A DNA stretch of 16,346 bases from CAYUHZ01 sp964444625 (GCA_964444625.1 CAYUHZ010000017.1:1-16346); one strand, 5' to 3'. Shown: positions 1-6,896, numbered from the stretch's first letter. Notes: generated from the sequence alone by a model not told the origin. Made by a program: numbers and translations.

Positions 1-12
1 AATGATAATTTT

Positions 13-1845
13 ATGAAAAATTTGATAAAAAATTTTTTTATTTTTTTTCTGGTTTTTTTGGTTCTAATTACGATATTTAGCGCCTATGAAAGCAGTAGCA
101 AAAAAAGTAGCGAAATAGGGCTAGAGACTTTGGTTAAGAGAATCAACGACCAAGAAGTTTCAAGCATCACAGTGCTGGGTGACGAATTGAGGATTAAGCT
201 GAAAGATGGTTCTGAAGAAGTAAGTAAAAAAGAAACCGGAGAATCCCTGTCGCAGTTATTGAAAAATTATGACGTTGATCCAATCAAAATTGCCGAAGTA
301 AAGGTTGAAATTAAGTCAGATTCTGGTTGGAGTTTTTGGCTGTCAACGATCTTGCCATTCATTATTCCATTTTTATTGATCGGTGTTTTTATTTATTTCA
401 TGATGCGATCGGTTCAAGGGGCCAATTCCCGAGCAATGATGTTCGGCCAATCACAGCCCCGAGAGGCCGATAAGGAGCGCAAGGATAAAGTTACTTTCAA
501 AGATGTGGCCGGGGCAAAGGAGGCAAAAGAAGAATTGAAAGAAGTAGTAGAGTTCCTTTGTCAACCGAAGAAATTTATAGATTTAGGCGCGCGCATCCCT
601 AAAGGCGTCTTGCTCTTGGGCAGCCCGGGTACTGGAAAAACTTTGTTGGCTAGAGCAGTGGCTGGTGAGGCCAATGTTCCGTTTTTTAGCATTTCCGGTT
701 CCGAATTTGTGGAAATGTTTGTCGGTGTCGGCGCTTCCAGGGTAAGAGATTTGTTCAAGCGCGCCAAGAAAAATACTCCCTGTATAATTTTTGTCGATGA
801 AATTGACGCAGTTGGCAGAAAGCGAGGAGCTGGTCTCGGGGGATCGCATGATGAGCGAGAGCAGACATTGAATCAGATTTTAGTCGAGATGGACGGTTTT
901 GATCAAAATACTAATGTGATAGTCATGGCAGCAACTAACCGGCCGGACGTGCTAGATCCGGCCTTGCTTCGACCCGGTCGTTTTGACCGGCAGATAGTCT
1001 TGGATGAACCAGATATCGCAGATCGCGAAGAAATACTCAAGGTTCATGCCCGCAAGAAACCGTTGGCCAAAGAAGTCAGCTTAAGGCGCATCGCCGAGCG
1101 CACGCCTGGGTTTAGCGGAGCAGATTTAGCAAACATTTTGAATGAAGCGGCGATTTTGACAGCAAGGCGCAATAAGAAAATTATTAATATGGACGAGTTG
1201 TTCGAAAGCATTGAAAAAGTGATGCTAGGCCCAGAAAGAAAAAGTAGGATTTTAACCGAACTAGAGAAAAGGATCACCGCTTATCATGAAGCCGGGCATG
1301 CTTTAGTGGCTCATAATCTTCCCCACACGGATCCGGTGCAAAAAATTTCTATCATTGCTCGAGGTCAGGCTGGCGGTTATACTATCAAATTGCCAGTTGA
1401 GGATAGGCATCTGCATACCAAGTCAGAATTTTTGGAGGAGATCGCAGTATTGTTAGCTGGTCATGTAACTGAGAAGGAGGTCTTTCAAGAAGTGAGCACC
1501 GGAGCCACGTCTGATTTGCGGCGCGCTACCGCACTGGCCAGAAGACTGGTAACTGACTATGGTATGAGCGATAAAATGGGCCCAAGAACTTATGGCGAAA
1601 AAGAGGAGATGATTTTTTTGGGCAGGGAAATACACGAGCAAAGGGATTATAGCGAAAAAATTGCCGAACAGATTGACCATGAAATTAATGATTATATCAG
1701 CAACGGCGTAAAGGAGGCTCAGAGAATAGTAAAAGAAAAAAGGCAAGCACTAGACCAGATCGCTGATATATTATTAATCAAAGAAACCTTGGAAAAAGAG
1801 GAATTTGAAAAGATTGTTGGTGAAAAAGTGAGAGTTTCAGCGTAG
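13..1845 (+). CDS. ftsH: ATP-dependent zinc metalloprotease FtsH
   Basis: Membrane-anchored hexameric AAA+ protease that unfolds and degrades misfolded membrane proteins and short-lived cytosolic regulators. A first membrane helix lies at about residues 6-24, a small external domain at 25-105, and a second helix at about 108-132. The AAA domain shows Walker A GSPGTGKT (203-210), pore motif FVG (236-238), Walker B IIFVDEID (258-265) and an arginine-finger region RPGRFDR (320-326). The zinc protease site is HEAGH (425-429), with the likely third zinc ligand Asp501 in STGATSDLRRA. The length of 610 aa is close to the family norm, with a short C-terminal tail. The ATG at 13 gives the expected N-terminal helix; no Shine-Dalgarno is visible, although only 12 upstream bases are present. 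All catalytic residues are intact. A hairpin terminator follows the stop. Confidence 0.97.
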   Translation: MKNLIKNFFIFFLVFLVLITIFSAYESSSKKSSEIGLETLVKRINDQEVSSITVLGDELRIKLKDGSEEVSKKETGESLSQLLKNYDVDPIKIAEVKVEIKSDSGWSFWLSTILPFIIPFLLIGVFIYFMMRSVQGANSRAMMFGQSQPREADKERKDKVTFKDVAGAKEAKEELKEVVEFLCQPKKFIDLGARIPKGVLLLGSPGTGKTLLARAVAGEANVPFFSISGSEFVEMFVGVGASRVRDLFKRAKKNTPCIIFVDEIDAVGRKRGAGLGGSHDEREQTLNQILVEMDGFDQNTNVIVMAATNRPDVLDPALLRPGRFDRQIVLDEPDIADREEILKVHARKKPLAKEVSLRRIAERTPGFSGADLANILNEAAILTARRNKKIINMDELFESIEKVMLGPERKSRILTELEKRITAYHEAGHALVAHNLPHTDPVQKISIIARGQAGGYTIKLPVEDRHLHTKSEFLEEIAVLLAGHVTEKEVFQEVSTGATSDLRRATALARRLVTDYGMSDKMGPRTYGEKEEMIFLGREIHEQRDYSEKIAEQIDHEINDYISNGVKEAQRIVKEKRQALDQIADILLIKETLEKEEFEKIVGEKVRVSA

Positions 1846-1887
1846 ATTAAGCTTCTCTGGTAATTAAAAAGATAAAACAAACAGAAG

Positions 1888-1916
1888 TTCCCTCATGATA
1901 AAATGGGGGAATTTTT
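1888..1916 (+). terminator. Rho-independent terminator of ftsH
   Basis: A 9-bp stem (1888-1896 with 1903-1911, one G-U pair) with a 6-nt loop is followed directly by five T residues. It lies 43 bp after the ftsH stop. Confidence 0.72.
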
Positions 1917-1928
1917 CTATACCTTAAC

Positions 1929-2051
1929 AGGAAACCCCGCCCGACTAAGGCGGCGGGTCCAGGAGCCGCCGCAGGAGGGCGGGGATGAATGGAGCAGAGG
2001 AAACCCCGCATGAAAAAAGCCGTCCCGTTAGGGCGGCTTTTGAGTGCGGGG
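1929..2051. repeat. Tandem GC-rich palindromic repeat, two hairpins
   Basis: Two GC-rich hairpins stand out in an AT-rich context. The first pairs CCCCGCCC (1935-1942) with GGGCGGGG (1977-1984) and contains an inner stem GCGGCGG (1950-1956) / CCGCCGC (1966-1972). The second pairs CCCCGCA (2004-2010) with TGCGGGG (2045-2051) around an inner terminator-like stem. Both begin with the same 12-mer AGGAAACCCCGC (1929-1940 and 1998-2009). The arrangement resembles REP-type palindromic units. Its function is not known from sequence. Confidence 0.6.
2015..2041 (+). terminator. Terminator-like hairpin nested in the GC-rich repeat
   Basis: AAAAGCCG-T-CCC pairs with GGGCGGCTTTT around a GTTA loop, with one bulged T. 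The stem has A-rich and T-rich outer ends, so it could act on both strands. It may be a backup ftsH terminator or only part of the repeat. Confidence 0.4.
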
Positions 2052-2063
2052 AGGACGTCATAT

Positions 2064-2306
2064 GGCTCCACGTCAAATAGTGTGATAGTTTAATATCCAA
2101 ATCAACGGTAAAAAGGCTAAAGTAATTTTGGCGATGTAATTGTTGATATTTCTAAAGCCATAAGAGCCCTTGCAAATTAAACATTTCATTGATACATTTT
2201 TTCATAGAAGCAGTGTTATTTTTAGCCTTCGAGCTGAGAAACTCGGTATTCAAGCTAATTTTACCACTGCTTTTTGGTTTTCCACCACACTATTTATTGT
2301 AGAGCC
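2064..2306. mobile_element. ISL3-type IS remnant or MITE, 243 bp
   Basis: The two ends form a terminal inverted repeat: the first 21 bases of the left end match the reverse complement of the right end at 17 positions. Each starts GGCTC and contains the perfect decamer AAATAGTGTG (2075-2084 and, inverted, 2286-2295). The element is bracketed by a perfect 8-bp direct repeat CGTCATAT (2056-2063 and 2307-2314), which reads as a target-site duplication. ISL3-family elements make 8-bp duplications and have ends starting with GG. The interior keeps the C-terminal end of a transposase on the minus strand and a small hairpin (CGAG 2230-2233 / CTCG 2242-2245); the remaining coding region is deleted. 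The element cannot move by itself but could be moved in trans. Confidence 0.75.
2073..2201 (-). pseudogene. ISL3-family transposase, C-terminal fragment
   Basis: Reading toward the left end of the element gives about 42 codons that end at TGA (2073-2075) and include SYGFRNINNYIAKI. The GFRN-x2-NY pattern is typical of the extreme C-terminus of ISL3-family DDE transposases. An in-frame stop lies at 2202-2204 and no catalytic region remains, so this is a remnant. Family assignment comes from this short motif, the terminal repeats and the 8-bp duplication together. Confidence 0.58.
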
Positions 2307-2314
2307 CGTCATAT

Positions 2315-2343
2315 TTGCTGACTATTTATAAAAATGTTATAAT
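2315..2343 (+). promoter_or_regulatory. Promoter of the membrane protein gene at 2400
   Basis: The -35 TTGCTG (2315-2320), a 17-bp spacer and -10 TATAAT (2338-2343) are preceded by an extended -10 TGT (2335-2337). The -35 begins on the base right after the target duplication of the IS remnant. A second TATAAT lies at 2349-2354. The leader has a small hairpin TCGCA (2363-2367) / TGCGA (2375-2379). Confidence 0.68.
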
Positions 2344-2387
2344 TATTTTATAATTAATATTTTCGCATTTATTCTGCGATATTAAAC

Positions 2388-2395
2388 AAAGGGGG
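2388..2395 (+). promoter_or_regulatory. Ribosome binding site AAAGGGGG
   Basis: AAAGGGGG ends 4 nt before the ATG at 2400. It is one of only two clear purine-rich sites in the window and fixes this start. Confidence 0.65.
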
Positions 2396-2399
2396 CAAT

Positions 2400-3386
2400 A
2401 TGTCTTTATACCGTCAAATTTTCGGTCAGGCATGGAAAATGGCCTGGAAAAATAAATTTTTATGGTTTTTTGGTTTGTTCGCCGCTTTGCTTGGCAGCGG
2501 GGAGTATGATTTTTTAATTCGCTTTATCATTGGTGATTCCGATCGAGGTTTTTTTCTTGATTGGCGGATGATTGCTCAAACAGGAGTCTTCTCGGTTGAT
2601 ACGCTCGGCAACATGAGAGAATTGTTAGATAAAGATCCGTTGTCTTTATTTTTGGCTACTTTTGTTTTTTTAGTTGTTATTATTTTATCGCTTTTTGTTG
2701 TTTGGATTTCTATTGTTTCTTTAGTGGCGATCGTTCATAACTCAGCTCTATCTTTCCAACTGAAAAGAGCCGATTTCAATACTGGACTTGATGCCGGAAC
2801 GAAAAAGTTTTGGCCAGTTTTTTTCTTTAATGTTATCGTTCGTTTGGCAATCTATTTATTTTTTGCAATTATCGCTTTTTTCTTTGGTGTCGCCGGCGAC
2901 GAGTCTGCCGGATTAGGCTGGATAGCCTATGTTATCGCTTTTATTTTATTTATGCCTTTGGCGATCATCGCTTCTTTCATCGTAAAATATTCCATCGCCT
3001 ATGTTGTTATTAAAGACAAAAAGTTTTTTAACGCGCTAAAAAAAGGTTGGCAGCTCTTTAGTAATAATTGGCTTGTAAGCATAGAAACGGCTTTTATCTT
3101 GTTTTTAATAAATTTAACCGTGGGATTGTTGGTGGTTCTCTTAATTTTATCTTTGCTGATACCGTTCGTTTTATTAATTCAAATAGCTAAATTATATGCG
3201 GCAACGTTTGCCTTTTGGTCTGTCACAACTATCGCCCTAGGAGTTTTCCTATCTGTAATTGCGCTTGCCGGTTCTTGGCTAGCGGTTTTTCAGATTGCGG
3301 CTTGGACAAAACTATTTTTAGAATTAGAAGAAGGCGGTGTTAGCAGTAAAATAATCAGAACAGTAAATAGGATGCTTGAAAAATAA
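2400..3386 (+). CDS. Multi-pass membrane protein of unknown function
   Basis: No family is recognised. The 328-aa protein has about six hydrophobic segments: roughly 19-33, 82-112, 139-163, 172-204, 228-262 and 266-305. The N-terminus has an amphipathic stretch rich in Trp and Lys (AWKMAWKNKFLWFFG). Between the first two segments is a 45-residue polar loop with many acidic residues, and the C-terminal 25 residues are charged. Its layout resembles uncharacterised bacterial integral membrane proteins with a glycerophosphodiesterase-type membrane domain, but this is only a resemblance. The start is supported by a strong ribosome site and promoter. It appears monocistronic, with its own promoter and a 14-bp-stem terminator. 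Transport, envelope stress or lipid-related roles are all possible and none is shown. Confidence 0.88.
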   Translation: MSLYRQIFGQAWKMAWKNKFLWFFGLFAALLGSGEYDFLIRFIIGDSDRGFFLDWRMIAQTGVFSVDTLGNMRELLDKDPLSLFLATFVFLVVIILSLFVVWISIVSLVAIVHNSALSFQLKRADFNTGLDAGTKKFWPVFFFNVIVRLAIYLFFAIIAFFFGVAGDESAGLGWIAYVIAFILFMPLAIIASFIVKYSIAYVVIKDKKFFNALKKGWQLFSNNWLVSIETAFILFLINLTVGLLVVLLILSLLIPFVLLIQIAKLYAATFAFWSVTTIALGVFLSVIALAGSWLAVFQIAAWTKLFLELEEGGVSSKIIRTVNRMLEK

Positions 3387-3400
3387 GATTTTTTGAATAG

Positions 3401-3436
3401 ATAAATAAAGAAGGTGTCAGGCCTTCTTTATTTATT
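3401..3436 (+). terminator. Terminator after the membrane protein gene
   Basis: A perfect 14-bp AT-rich stem (3401-3414 with 3422-3435) surrounds a 7-nt loop TGTCAGG. The GG/CC at the top and the T-rich right arm fit an intrinsic terminator. Confidence 0.72.
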
Positions 3437-3446
3437 AAGCCGTTTT

Positions 3447-3455
3447 TGTTATAAT
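3447..3455 (+). promoter_or_regulatory. Extended -10 promoter of pilB
   Basis: TGTTATAAT (extended -10 plus TATAAT at 3450-3455) is identical to the 9-mer before the gene at 2400. The spacing-matched -35 is poor (TTTATT, 3427-3432) and overlaps the preceding terminator arm. The -10 lies 33 nt before the pilB ATG. Confidence 0.55.
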
Positions 3456-3487
3456 AACAACAAATAAAGAATTTATTTACTTAACAT

Positions 3488-5209
3488 ATGTCTGGATCAA
3501 TGCAATCAATAGAAGATTTATTTGCTGCTTCCAGCTCCGCAGGTTCTGGGCAGGATGACAAAAACGACGAAAGCATTCACGCAAAATTTCTAGAAAAAGA
3601 GAAACAAATAAAAATTAAGCAGATAGAAAGACAGACTAGCAACCAAGCCGCAGTTTACGGTTTGCCTTATATTGATTTATTCGGTTTTCCTATCGGTCCA
3701 GATTCTTTGTCTTTGATAAGCGAGGAGGAGGCGAGGTTATTGTCAACAGTAGTTTTTTTCTATGATGGGAAAAATATGCGTCTTGCTACGACCTTGCCAG
3801 AGAAACCAGAAATAGCTCAGCTAGCGCTCCAACTGGCTGAAAAATACCACTGCCAAATAATGTTATATTTAGTGAGTCAAAATAGTCTTGATTACGCCCT
3901 TAAGATTTATCGGACCATTCCCAAGCCCCGAGAAACAACTAAATCTATTAATATTACCGAAAAAGATCTTGATAAGTATAGTGAAAATTTTGAAAGTTTT
4001 AGAGATTTACAAAAAGAAATTGATAAAACTCAGATAACTGATGTCGTCACAATGGTAATGGCGGCTGCTATTAAATCAGGCAGCTCGGATGTGCACATCG
4101 AAGCCGAAGAAAAAGAGATAAAAGTTAGATTTAGAATAGATGGCATACTGCATGAAGTCGCCGCGATGAACAGCGATTTATGGAAAAAGATAATTTCCCG
4201 CATGAAAATAATATCAGCGGTAAAAATCAATGTAGCTGATAAACCACAAGACGGACGCATCACTATCTATACCAAGAAAGATCGGATTGATATTAGGGTT
4301 TCTTTTCTGCCGACCGCTTACGGCGAAAGCGTGGTAATGAGATTGCTGCGTTCAAGTTCGGTAAGTCTGGCTTTTGAAGAATTGGGCATCCGGAGTCGCT
4401 CCTATGAGCAGTTGAAAAAGGAAGTTGAAAGGCCAAACGGCATGATTATCACCACCGGTCCCACCGGTTCAGGAAAAACAACCACGCTTTATGCTATTTT
4501 AAAGAAATTGAACGATTCTCAGACTAAAATTATTACCATTGAAGACCCTATTGAATATCAGCTAGTCGGGGTGAACCAATCGCAAACCAGTGAAAAATAT
4601 ACTTTTGCTCATGGCTTGCGATCAATCGTCCGTCAAGACCCGGACATTATCATGGTTGGAGAGATTAGGGATCTGGAGACTGCCGAGATTGCCATTCAGG
4701 CGGCTTTAACAGGTCACTTAGTTCTTTCTACCATTCACACCAACGATGCTGCGGGCACCGTACCACGTTTTCTCTCAATGGGCACAAAGCCCTTTTTATT
4801 ATCACCAGCCTTAAACGCGATAATCGGCCAACGGTTAGTTAGAATAAACTGTCAGCATTGTAAGGCGCCTGAAAATTTAGATCAAGCGGCGATGATCAGA
4901 GTTAAGGAAATTTTGACAAAATTGCCAGAAGAAGATAAAAAATTAATAAATTTTGACGATTTTAAATTTTATAAAGGAACAGGATGTCCGCAATGCCAAG
5001 GCATCGGCTACAAAGGCAGGGTAGGTATTTATGAAATAATGACCATGAATGCCGAATTGGAAAAATTAATTCTCTCTGGCAACGTCAGCGAATATGATAT
5101 GCGTGATTGCGGAATCAAAAACGGCATGGTGACCATAGTCCAAGACGGCTTGCTCAAGGCGATAGACGGCATCACTAGCGTAGAAGAAGTTTTTAGAGTG
5201 GCGGAATAA
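3488..5209 (+). CDS. pilB: Type IV pilus assembly ATPase PilB / GspE family
   Basis: Cytoplasmic hexameric ATPase that powers pilus extension (or type II-like secretion). The N-terminal 55 residues are charged and low complexity; residues about 57-140 look like a reduced MshE-N/T2SSE-N domain. The core has Walker A GPTGSGKT (324-331), an Asp box IEDPIEY (351-357), Walker B DPDIIMVGEIRD (384-395) and a His box TGHLVLSTIHTND (408-420). The metal-binding tetracysteine typical of PilB/GspE is present as CxxC at 455-458 and CxxC at 500-503; PilT lacks it, so an extension ATPase is favoured. The 573-aa length is normal. No pilC, pilT or pilin gene lies next to it, so the pilus genes must be elsewhere. 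It has its own promoter and is followed by a hairpin. Confidence 0.95.
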   Translation: MSGSMQSIEDLFAASSSAGSGQDDKNDESIHAKFLEKEKQIKIKQIERQTSNQAAVYGLPYIDLFGFPIGPDSLSLISEEEARLLSTVVFFYDGKNMRLATTLPEKPEIAQLALQLAEKYHCQIMLYLVSQNSLDYALKIYRTIPKPRETTKSINITEKDLDKYSENFESFRDLQKEIDKTQITDVVTMVMAAAIKSGSSDVHIEAEEKEIKVRFRIDGILHEVAAMNSDLWKKIISRMKIISAVKINVADKPQDGRITIYTKKDRIDIRVSFLPTAYGESVVMRLLRSSSVSLAFEELGIRSRSYEQLKKEVERPNGMIITTGPTGSGKTTTLYAILKKLNDSQTKIITIEDPIEYQLVGVNQSQTSEKYTFAHGLRSIVRQDPDIIMVGEIRDLETAEIAIQAALTGHLVLSTIHTNDAAGTVPRFLSMGTKPFLLSPALNAIIGQRLVRINCQHCKAPENLDQAAMIRVKEILTKLPEEDKKLINFDDFKFYKGTGCPQCQGIGYKGRVGIYEIMTMNAELEKLILSGNVSEYDMRDCGIKNGMVTIVQDGLLKAIDGITSVEEVFRVAE

Positions 5210-5217
5210 AAAAAATA

Positions 5218-5259
5218 AAAAATTATTTAACCCCACCAAGATGGGTAGAAATAATTTTT
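5218..5259 (+). terminator. Terminator after pilB
   Basis: A perfect 11-bp outer stem AAAAATTATTT (5218-5228) / AAATAATTTTT (5249-5259) encloses an inner ACCC/GGGT pairing. The right arm ends in five T residues. It lies 17 bp before the next ATG, so the next gene needs a promoter in or after it, or readthrough. Confidence 0.65.
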
Positions 5260-5275
5260 CTATATTACATCATCT

Positions 5276-5845
5276 ATGATTAACAAAAATTTTACCAAAA
5301 AATTAAAGCAAGACTACGAACAGCATGAATCAGAGCGGAGGCAGATTATCAGCCAGTCAAATATTGTCCTGCATGATTCAAAAAGAGTGATTTTTTCCTT
5401 GCATCGCGAAGACGCAAGGGTTGGCGGTAAATCTTTGAAAGAAATTGAAAATTGTTTAAATAATTTGGAAAAAAAGTTTGGTCTAACCAGATTGCTCCAA
5501 GAAGGTTCGTATAAAGCAGCGAACGAAGAATATATTGAAGCAAAAATGCTATATAAAGCTTTAGCAGGCGAAAAGATTGATGAAATAAAGGAGGTTAATT
5601 TGGATTACGAAAGTTATTTGGGCGGTATTTGCGATTTAACTGGAGAATTAGTTCGTCGGGCGATTAATCAAGCGGCTAAGGGCAAATATAAAGGAGTGGA
5701 GAAAATTAAGGAAGAAATAAATGATATTATGGCGGAGCTGATTCAATTTGATATGACCGGTTACTTGCGCACTAAGCACGATCAGGCGAGAGGAAATTTA
5801 AAGAAGATAGAGCAAATAAATTACGAAATAAAGATTAGGAAGTAG
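5276..5845 (+). CDS. Translin-family (TRAX/C3PO-like) RNA-binding protein
   Basis: An all-alpha protein of 189 aa with the translin signatures in order: an N-terminal helix with HDSKRVIFSLHR (33-44), the acidic motif EEYIEAKMLY (84-93), the hallmark DYESYLGGICDLTGELVRRA (110-129), and a C-terminal helix region LRTKHDQARGNLKKIEQ (164-180). Translin and TRAX in eukaryotes form the C3PO RNase complex; archaeal homologues form similar oligomers and bind or cut RNA. The Glu residues of EYIEA and the acidic DLTGEL are where TRAX-type members carry catalytic acids, so nuclease activity is possible but not shown. The size matches short archaeal forms. It is rare in bacteria. It stands alone between the pilB terminator and a convergent lipoprotein gene. 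No Shine-Dalgarno is visible; TATATT (5261-5266) is so near the ATG that a leaderless mRNA is possible. Confidence 0.87.
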   Translation: MINKNFTKKLKQDYEQHESERRQIISQSNIVLHDSKRVIFSLHREDARVGGKSLKEIENCLNNLEKKFGLTRLLQEGSYKAANEEYIEAKMLYKALAGEKIDEIKEVNLDYESYLGGICDLTGELVRRAINQAAKGKYKGVEKIKEEINDIMAELIQFDMTGYLRTKHDQARGNLKKIEQINYEIKIRK

Positions 5846-5868
5846 GAGCTATTTGTTTCGCATTTGCC

Positions 5869-5946
5869 ATGAACCGAGTTATCTTGCTTGGTTTATTTTT
5901 ATTAATTTATTTAAAAAGGGCTATAAAGAAGAAAAAACAAAAATGA
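5869..5946 (+). CDS. Possible 25-residue single-helix membrane peptide
   Basis: An ATG at 5869 opens 25 codons encoding a hydrophobic stretch (VILLGLFLLIYL) followed by a very basic tail (KRAIKKKKQK), ending at TGA. It lies 23 bp after the translin gene. An AGGAG (5844-5848) is 20 nt away, too far to be a good ribosome site. The TM-plus-basic-tail layout resembles small membrane peptides and toxins, but a chance ORF in AT-rich DNA is equally likely. Confidence 0.22.
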   Translation: MNRVILLGLFLLIYLKRAIKKKKQK

Positions 5947-6134
5947 TTATAAATTTATCACATCAGCGCAAAGGTGTACTTCCGAATGTCAGTTGATTTA
6001 TCAAAAATTTCTTACTGAACAAAAACAAAGCGCCCAAATTATAGTATCATTTTAGAATTAGAGAATACTAGACCGAATTTAGTGTGTACAAATTTAGAGG
6101 GTAGAGCCTTCTCTGTTTTAGTAAAATCGCCGAC
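5947..6134. other. Convergent intergenic region
   Basis: This lies between the plus-strand translin gene and the minus-strand lipoprotein gene. I see no gene. A minus-strand TATAAT (6038-6043) lacks a good -35, and a weak stem near 6097-6114 (AGAGGG against CC-TT-CTCT) could help terminate the lipoprotein transcript. Confidence 0.3.
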
Positions 6135-6848
6135 CTATTCAACACAGAAACCGAGTTTGCATTTTAAACCGCTTTTTGGATCACAAGTAAAATCCGCGCC
6201 ACTGTCGCAACAAGGCTGGTTGGCTTGACCGCAACGCAAACAATTGTTGTTATTATGCAAATTTCCAGTCTGGCAATATGGCTCATTTGGGCAAGCCCTT
6301 TTCCCGTCATAACCACATGTCTGGCAGACGCCACCAAGGCACTCCGCCCGTTCTTTGTTTTGGCTTCCTTGAGCCAAGCAAGCAGGCTCTTGAGCACAAC
6401 AAGGATTGCCAGTAAGACCACAGTTTGCACACTTGCCTTGATGGCAAGTCAAACCTCCATCGCAATTATTTTGTTCGCTACAGCACGGCTCGTTTTCTCC
6501 GCCGCACTTGCGGCAATTTCCTTGATAACAATCAAAGCCGTGGTTGCATTTTGGCTCTCCCAAATTGCAAAATTCCCGATTTCCTCCAGTAGTGCATTGA
6601 TCGGCGCAATAATTCCGCGCAGGATCATTGGGATCGGTACAGCAAGCCTGAGCATAAAAACATGGCGGCTGGGCATCGCAGCACTTGAGGCGATCCAACC
6701 CGCAATCTTTCATCTCCATTATCTCCGGCTGATCGCTGACCAGCTCGGATTTCTCCAACAGATCGCAACCGGTAGCCGCCATTAAAACTGTTATCAAAAA
6801 TAATAATTTAAGTTTAGCAAGCATGCTAGATAATTGTGAATTAGGCAT
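6135..6848 (-). CDS. Cysteine-rich repeat lipoprotein
   Basis: Predicted exported lipoprotein. A basic/hydrophobic signal peptide ends in the lipobox LMAATGC, so Cys28 would be lipidated. The mature part has 34 more cysteines, an even number, in repeats of the form CxxCG-x(4-5)-PCC-x(5-7)-C-x(5+)-C-x(4)-C. The clearest repeats begin near Cys112, Cys140, Cys175 and Cys203, with a divergent one at 49-85. This spacing is like small disulfide knots (EGF/dickkopf-like), pointing to an extracellular, disulfide-stabilised binding or surface module. No enzymatic motif is seen. The ATG at 6848 is the longest start; the ATG at 6824 gives a more typical short signal peptide (MLAKLKLLFLITVL) and avoids a palindrome that covers the first start. 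Neither has a Shine-Dalgarno. No family name is recognised. Confidence 0.85.
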   Translation of the reverse strand: MPNSQLSSMLAKLKLLFLITVLMAATGCDLLEKSELVSDQPEIMEMKDCGLDRLKCCDAQPPCFYAQACCTDPNDPARNYCADQCTTGGNREFCNLGEPKCNHGFDCYQGNCRKCGGENEPCCSEQNNCDGGLTCHQGKCANCGLTGNPCCAQEPACLAQGSQNKERAECLGGVCQTCGYDGKRACPNEPYCQTGNLHNNNNCLRCGQANQPCCDSGADFTCDPKSGLKCKLGFCVE

Positions 6849-6896
6849 TATTAATCAGGATTCGGTTATTTAATTAATAATTCCTAATTCGCAATT
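6832..6896. repeat. 24-bp inverted repeat over the lipoprotein start
   Basis: The arms 6832-6855 and 6873-6896 match at 22 of 24 positions when one is inverted, around a 17-nt loop. The element fills the gap between rlmN and the lipoprotein gene and includes the distal ATG at 6848. It is built from AATTxxGAATTAGG-like AT-rich words similar in style to the palindromes inside the gene at 12186. No T-run follows either arm, so it is not a standard terminator. Confidence 0.7.

Noticed and set aside
1847..2071. Minus-strand 74-codon ORF in the region after ftsH
   Set aside because: It runs through the terminator and both GC-rich hairpins, whose palindromes explain the Pro/Ala/Gly-rich reading; no ribosome site or domain is seen.
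3488..5845. A full type IV pilus operon
   Set aside because: Only the PilB-type ATPase is present; no pilC, pilT, pilM-Q, pilin or prepilin peptidase gene is adjacent.
6038..6043. Minus-strand TATAAT as a promoter of a small RNA toward translin
   Set aside because: No -35 at proper spacing and no structured RNA or terminator seen downstream.
6225..6785. Plus-strand 186-codon ORF
   Set aside because: It is antisense to the cysteine-rich lipoprotein. The lipoprotein strand has a signal peptide, lipobox and regular cysteine repeats, so the opposite frame is a shadow.
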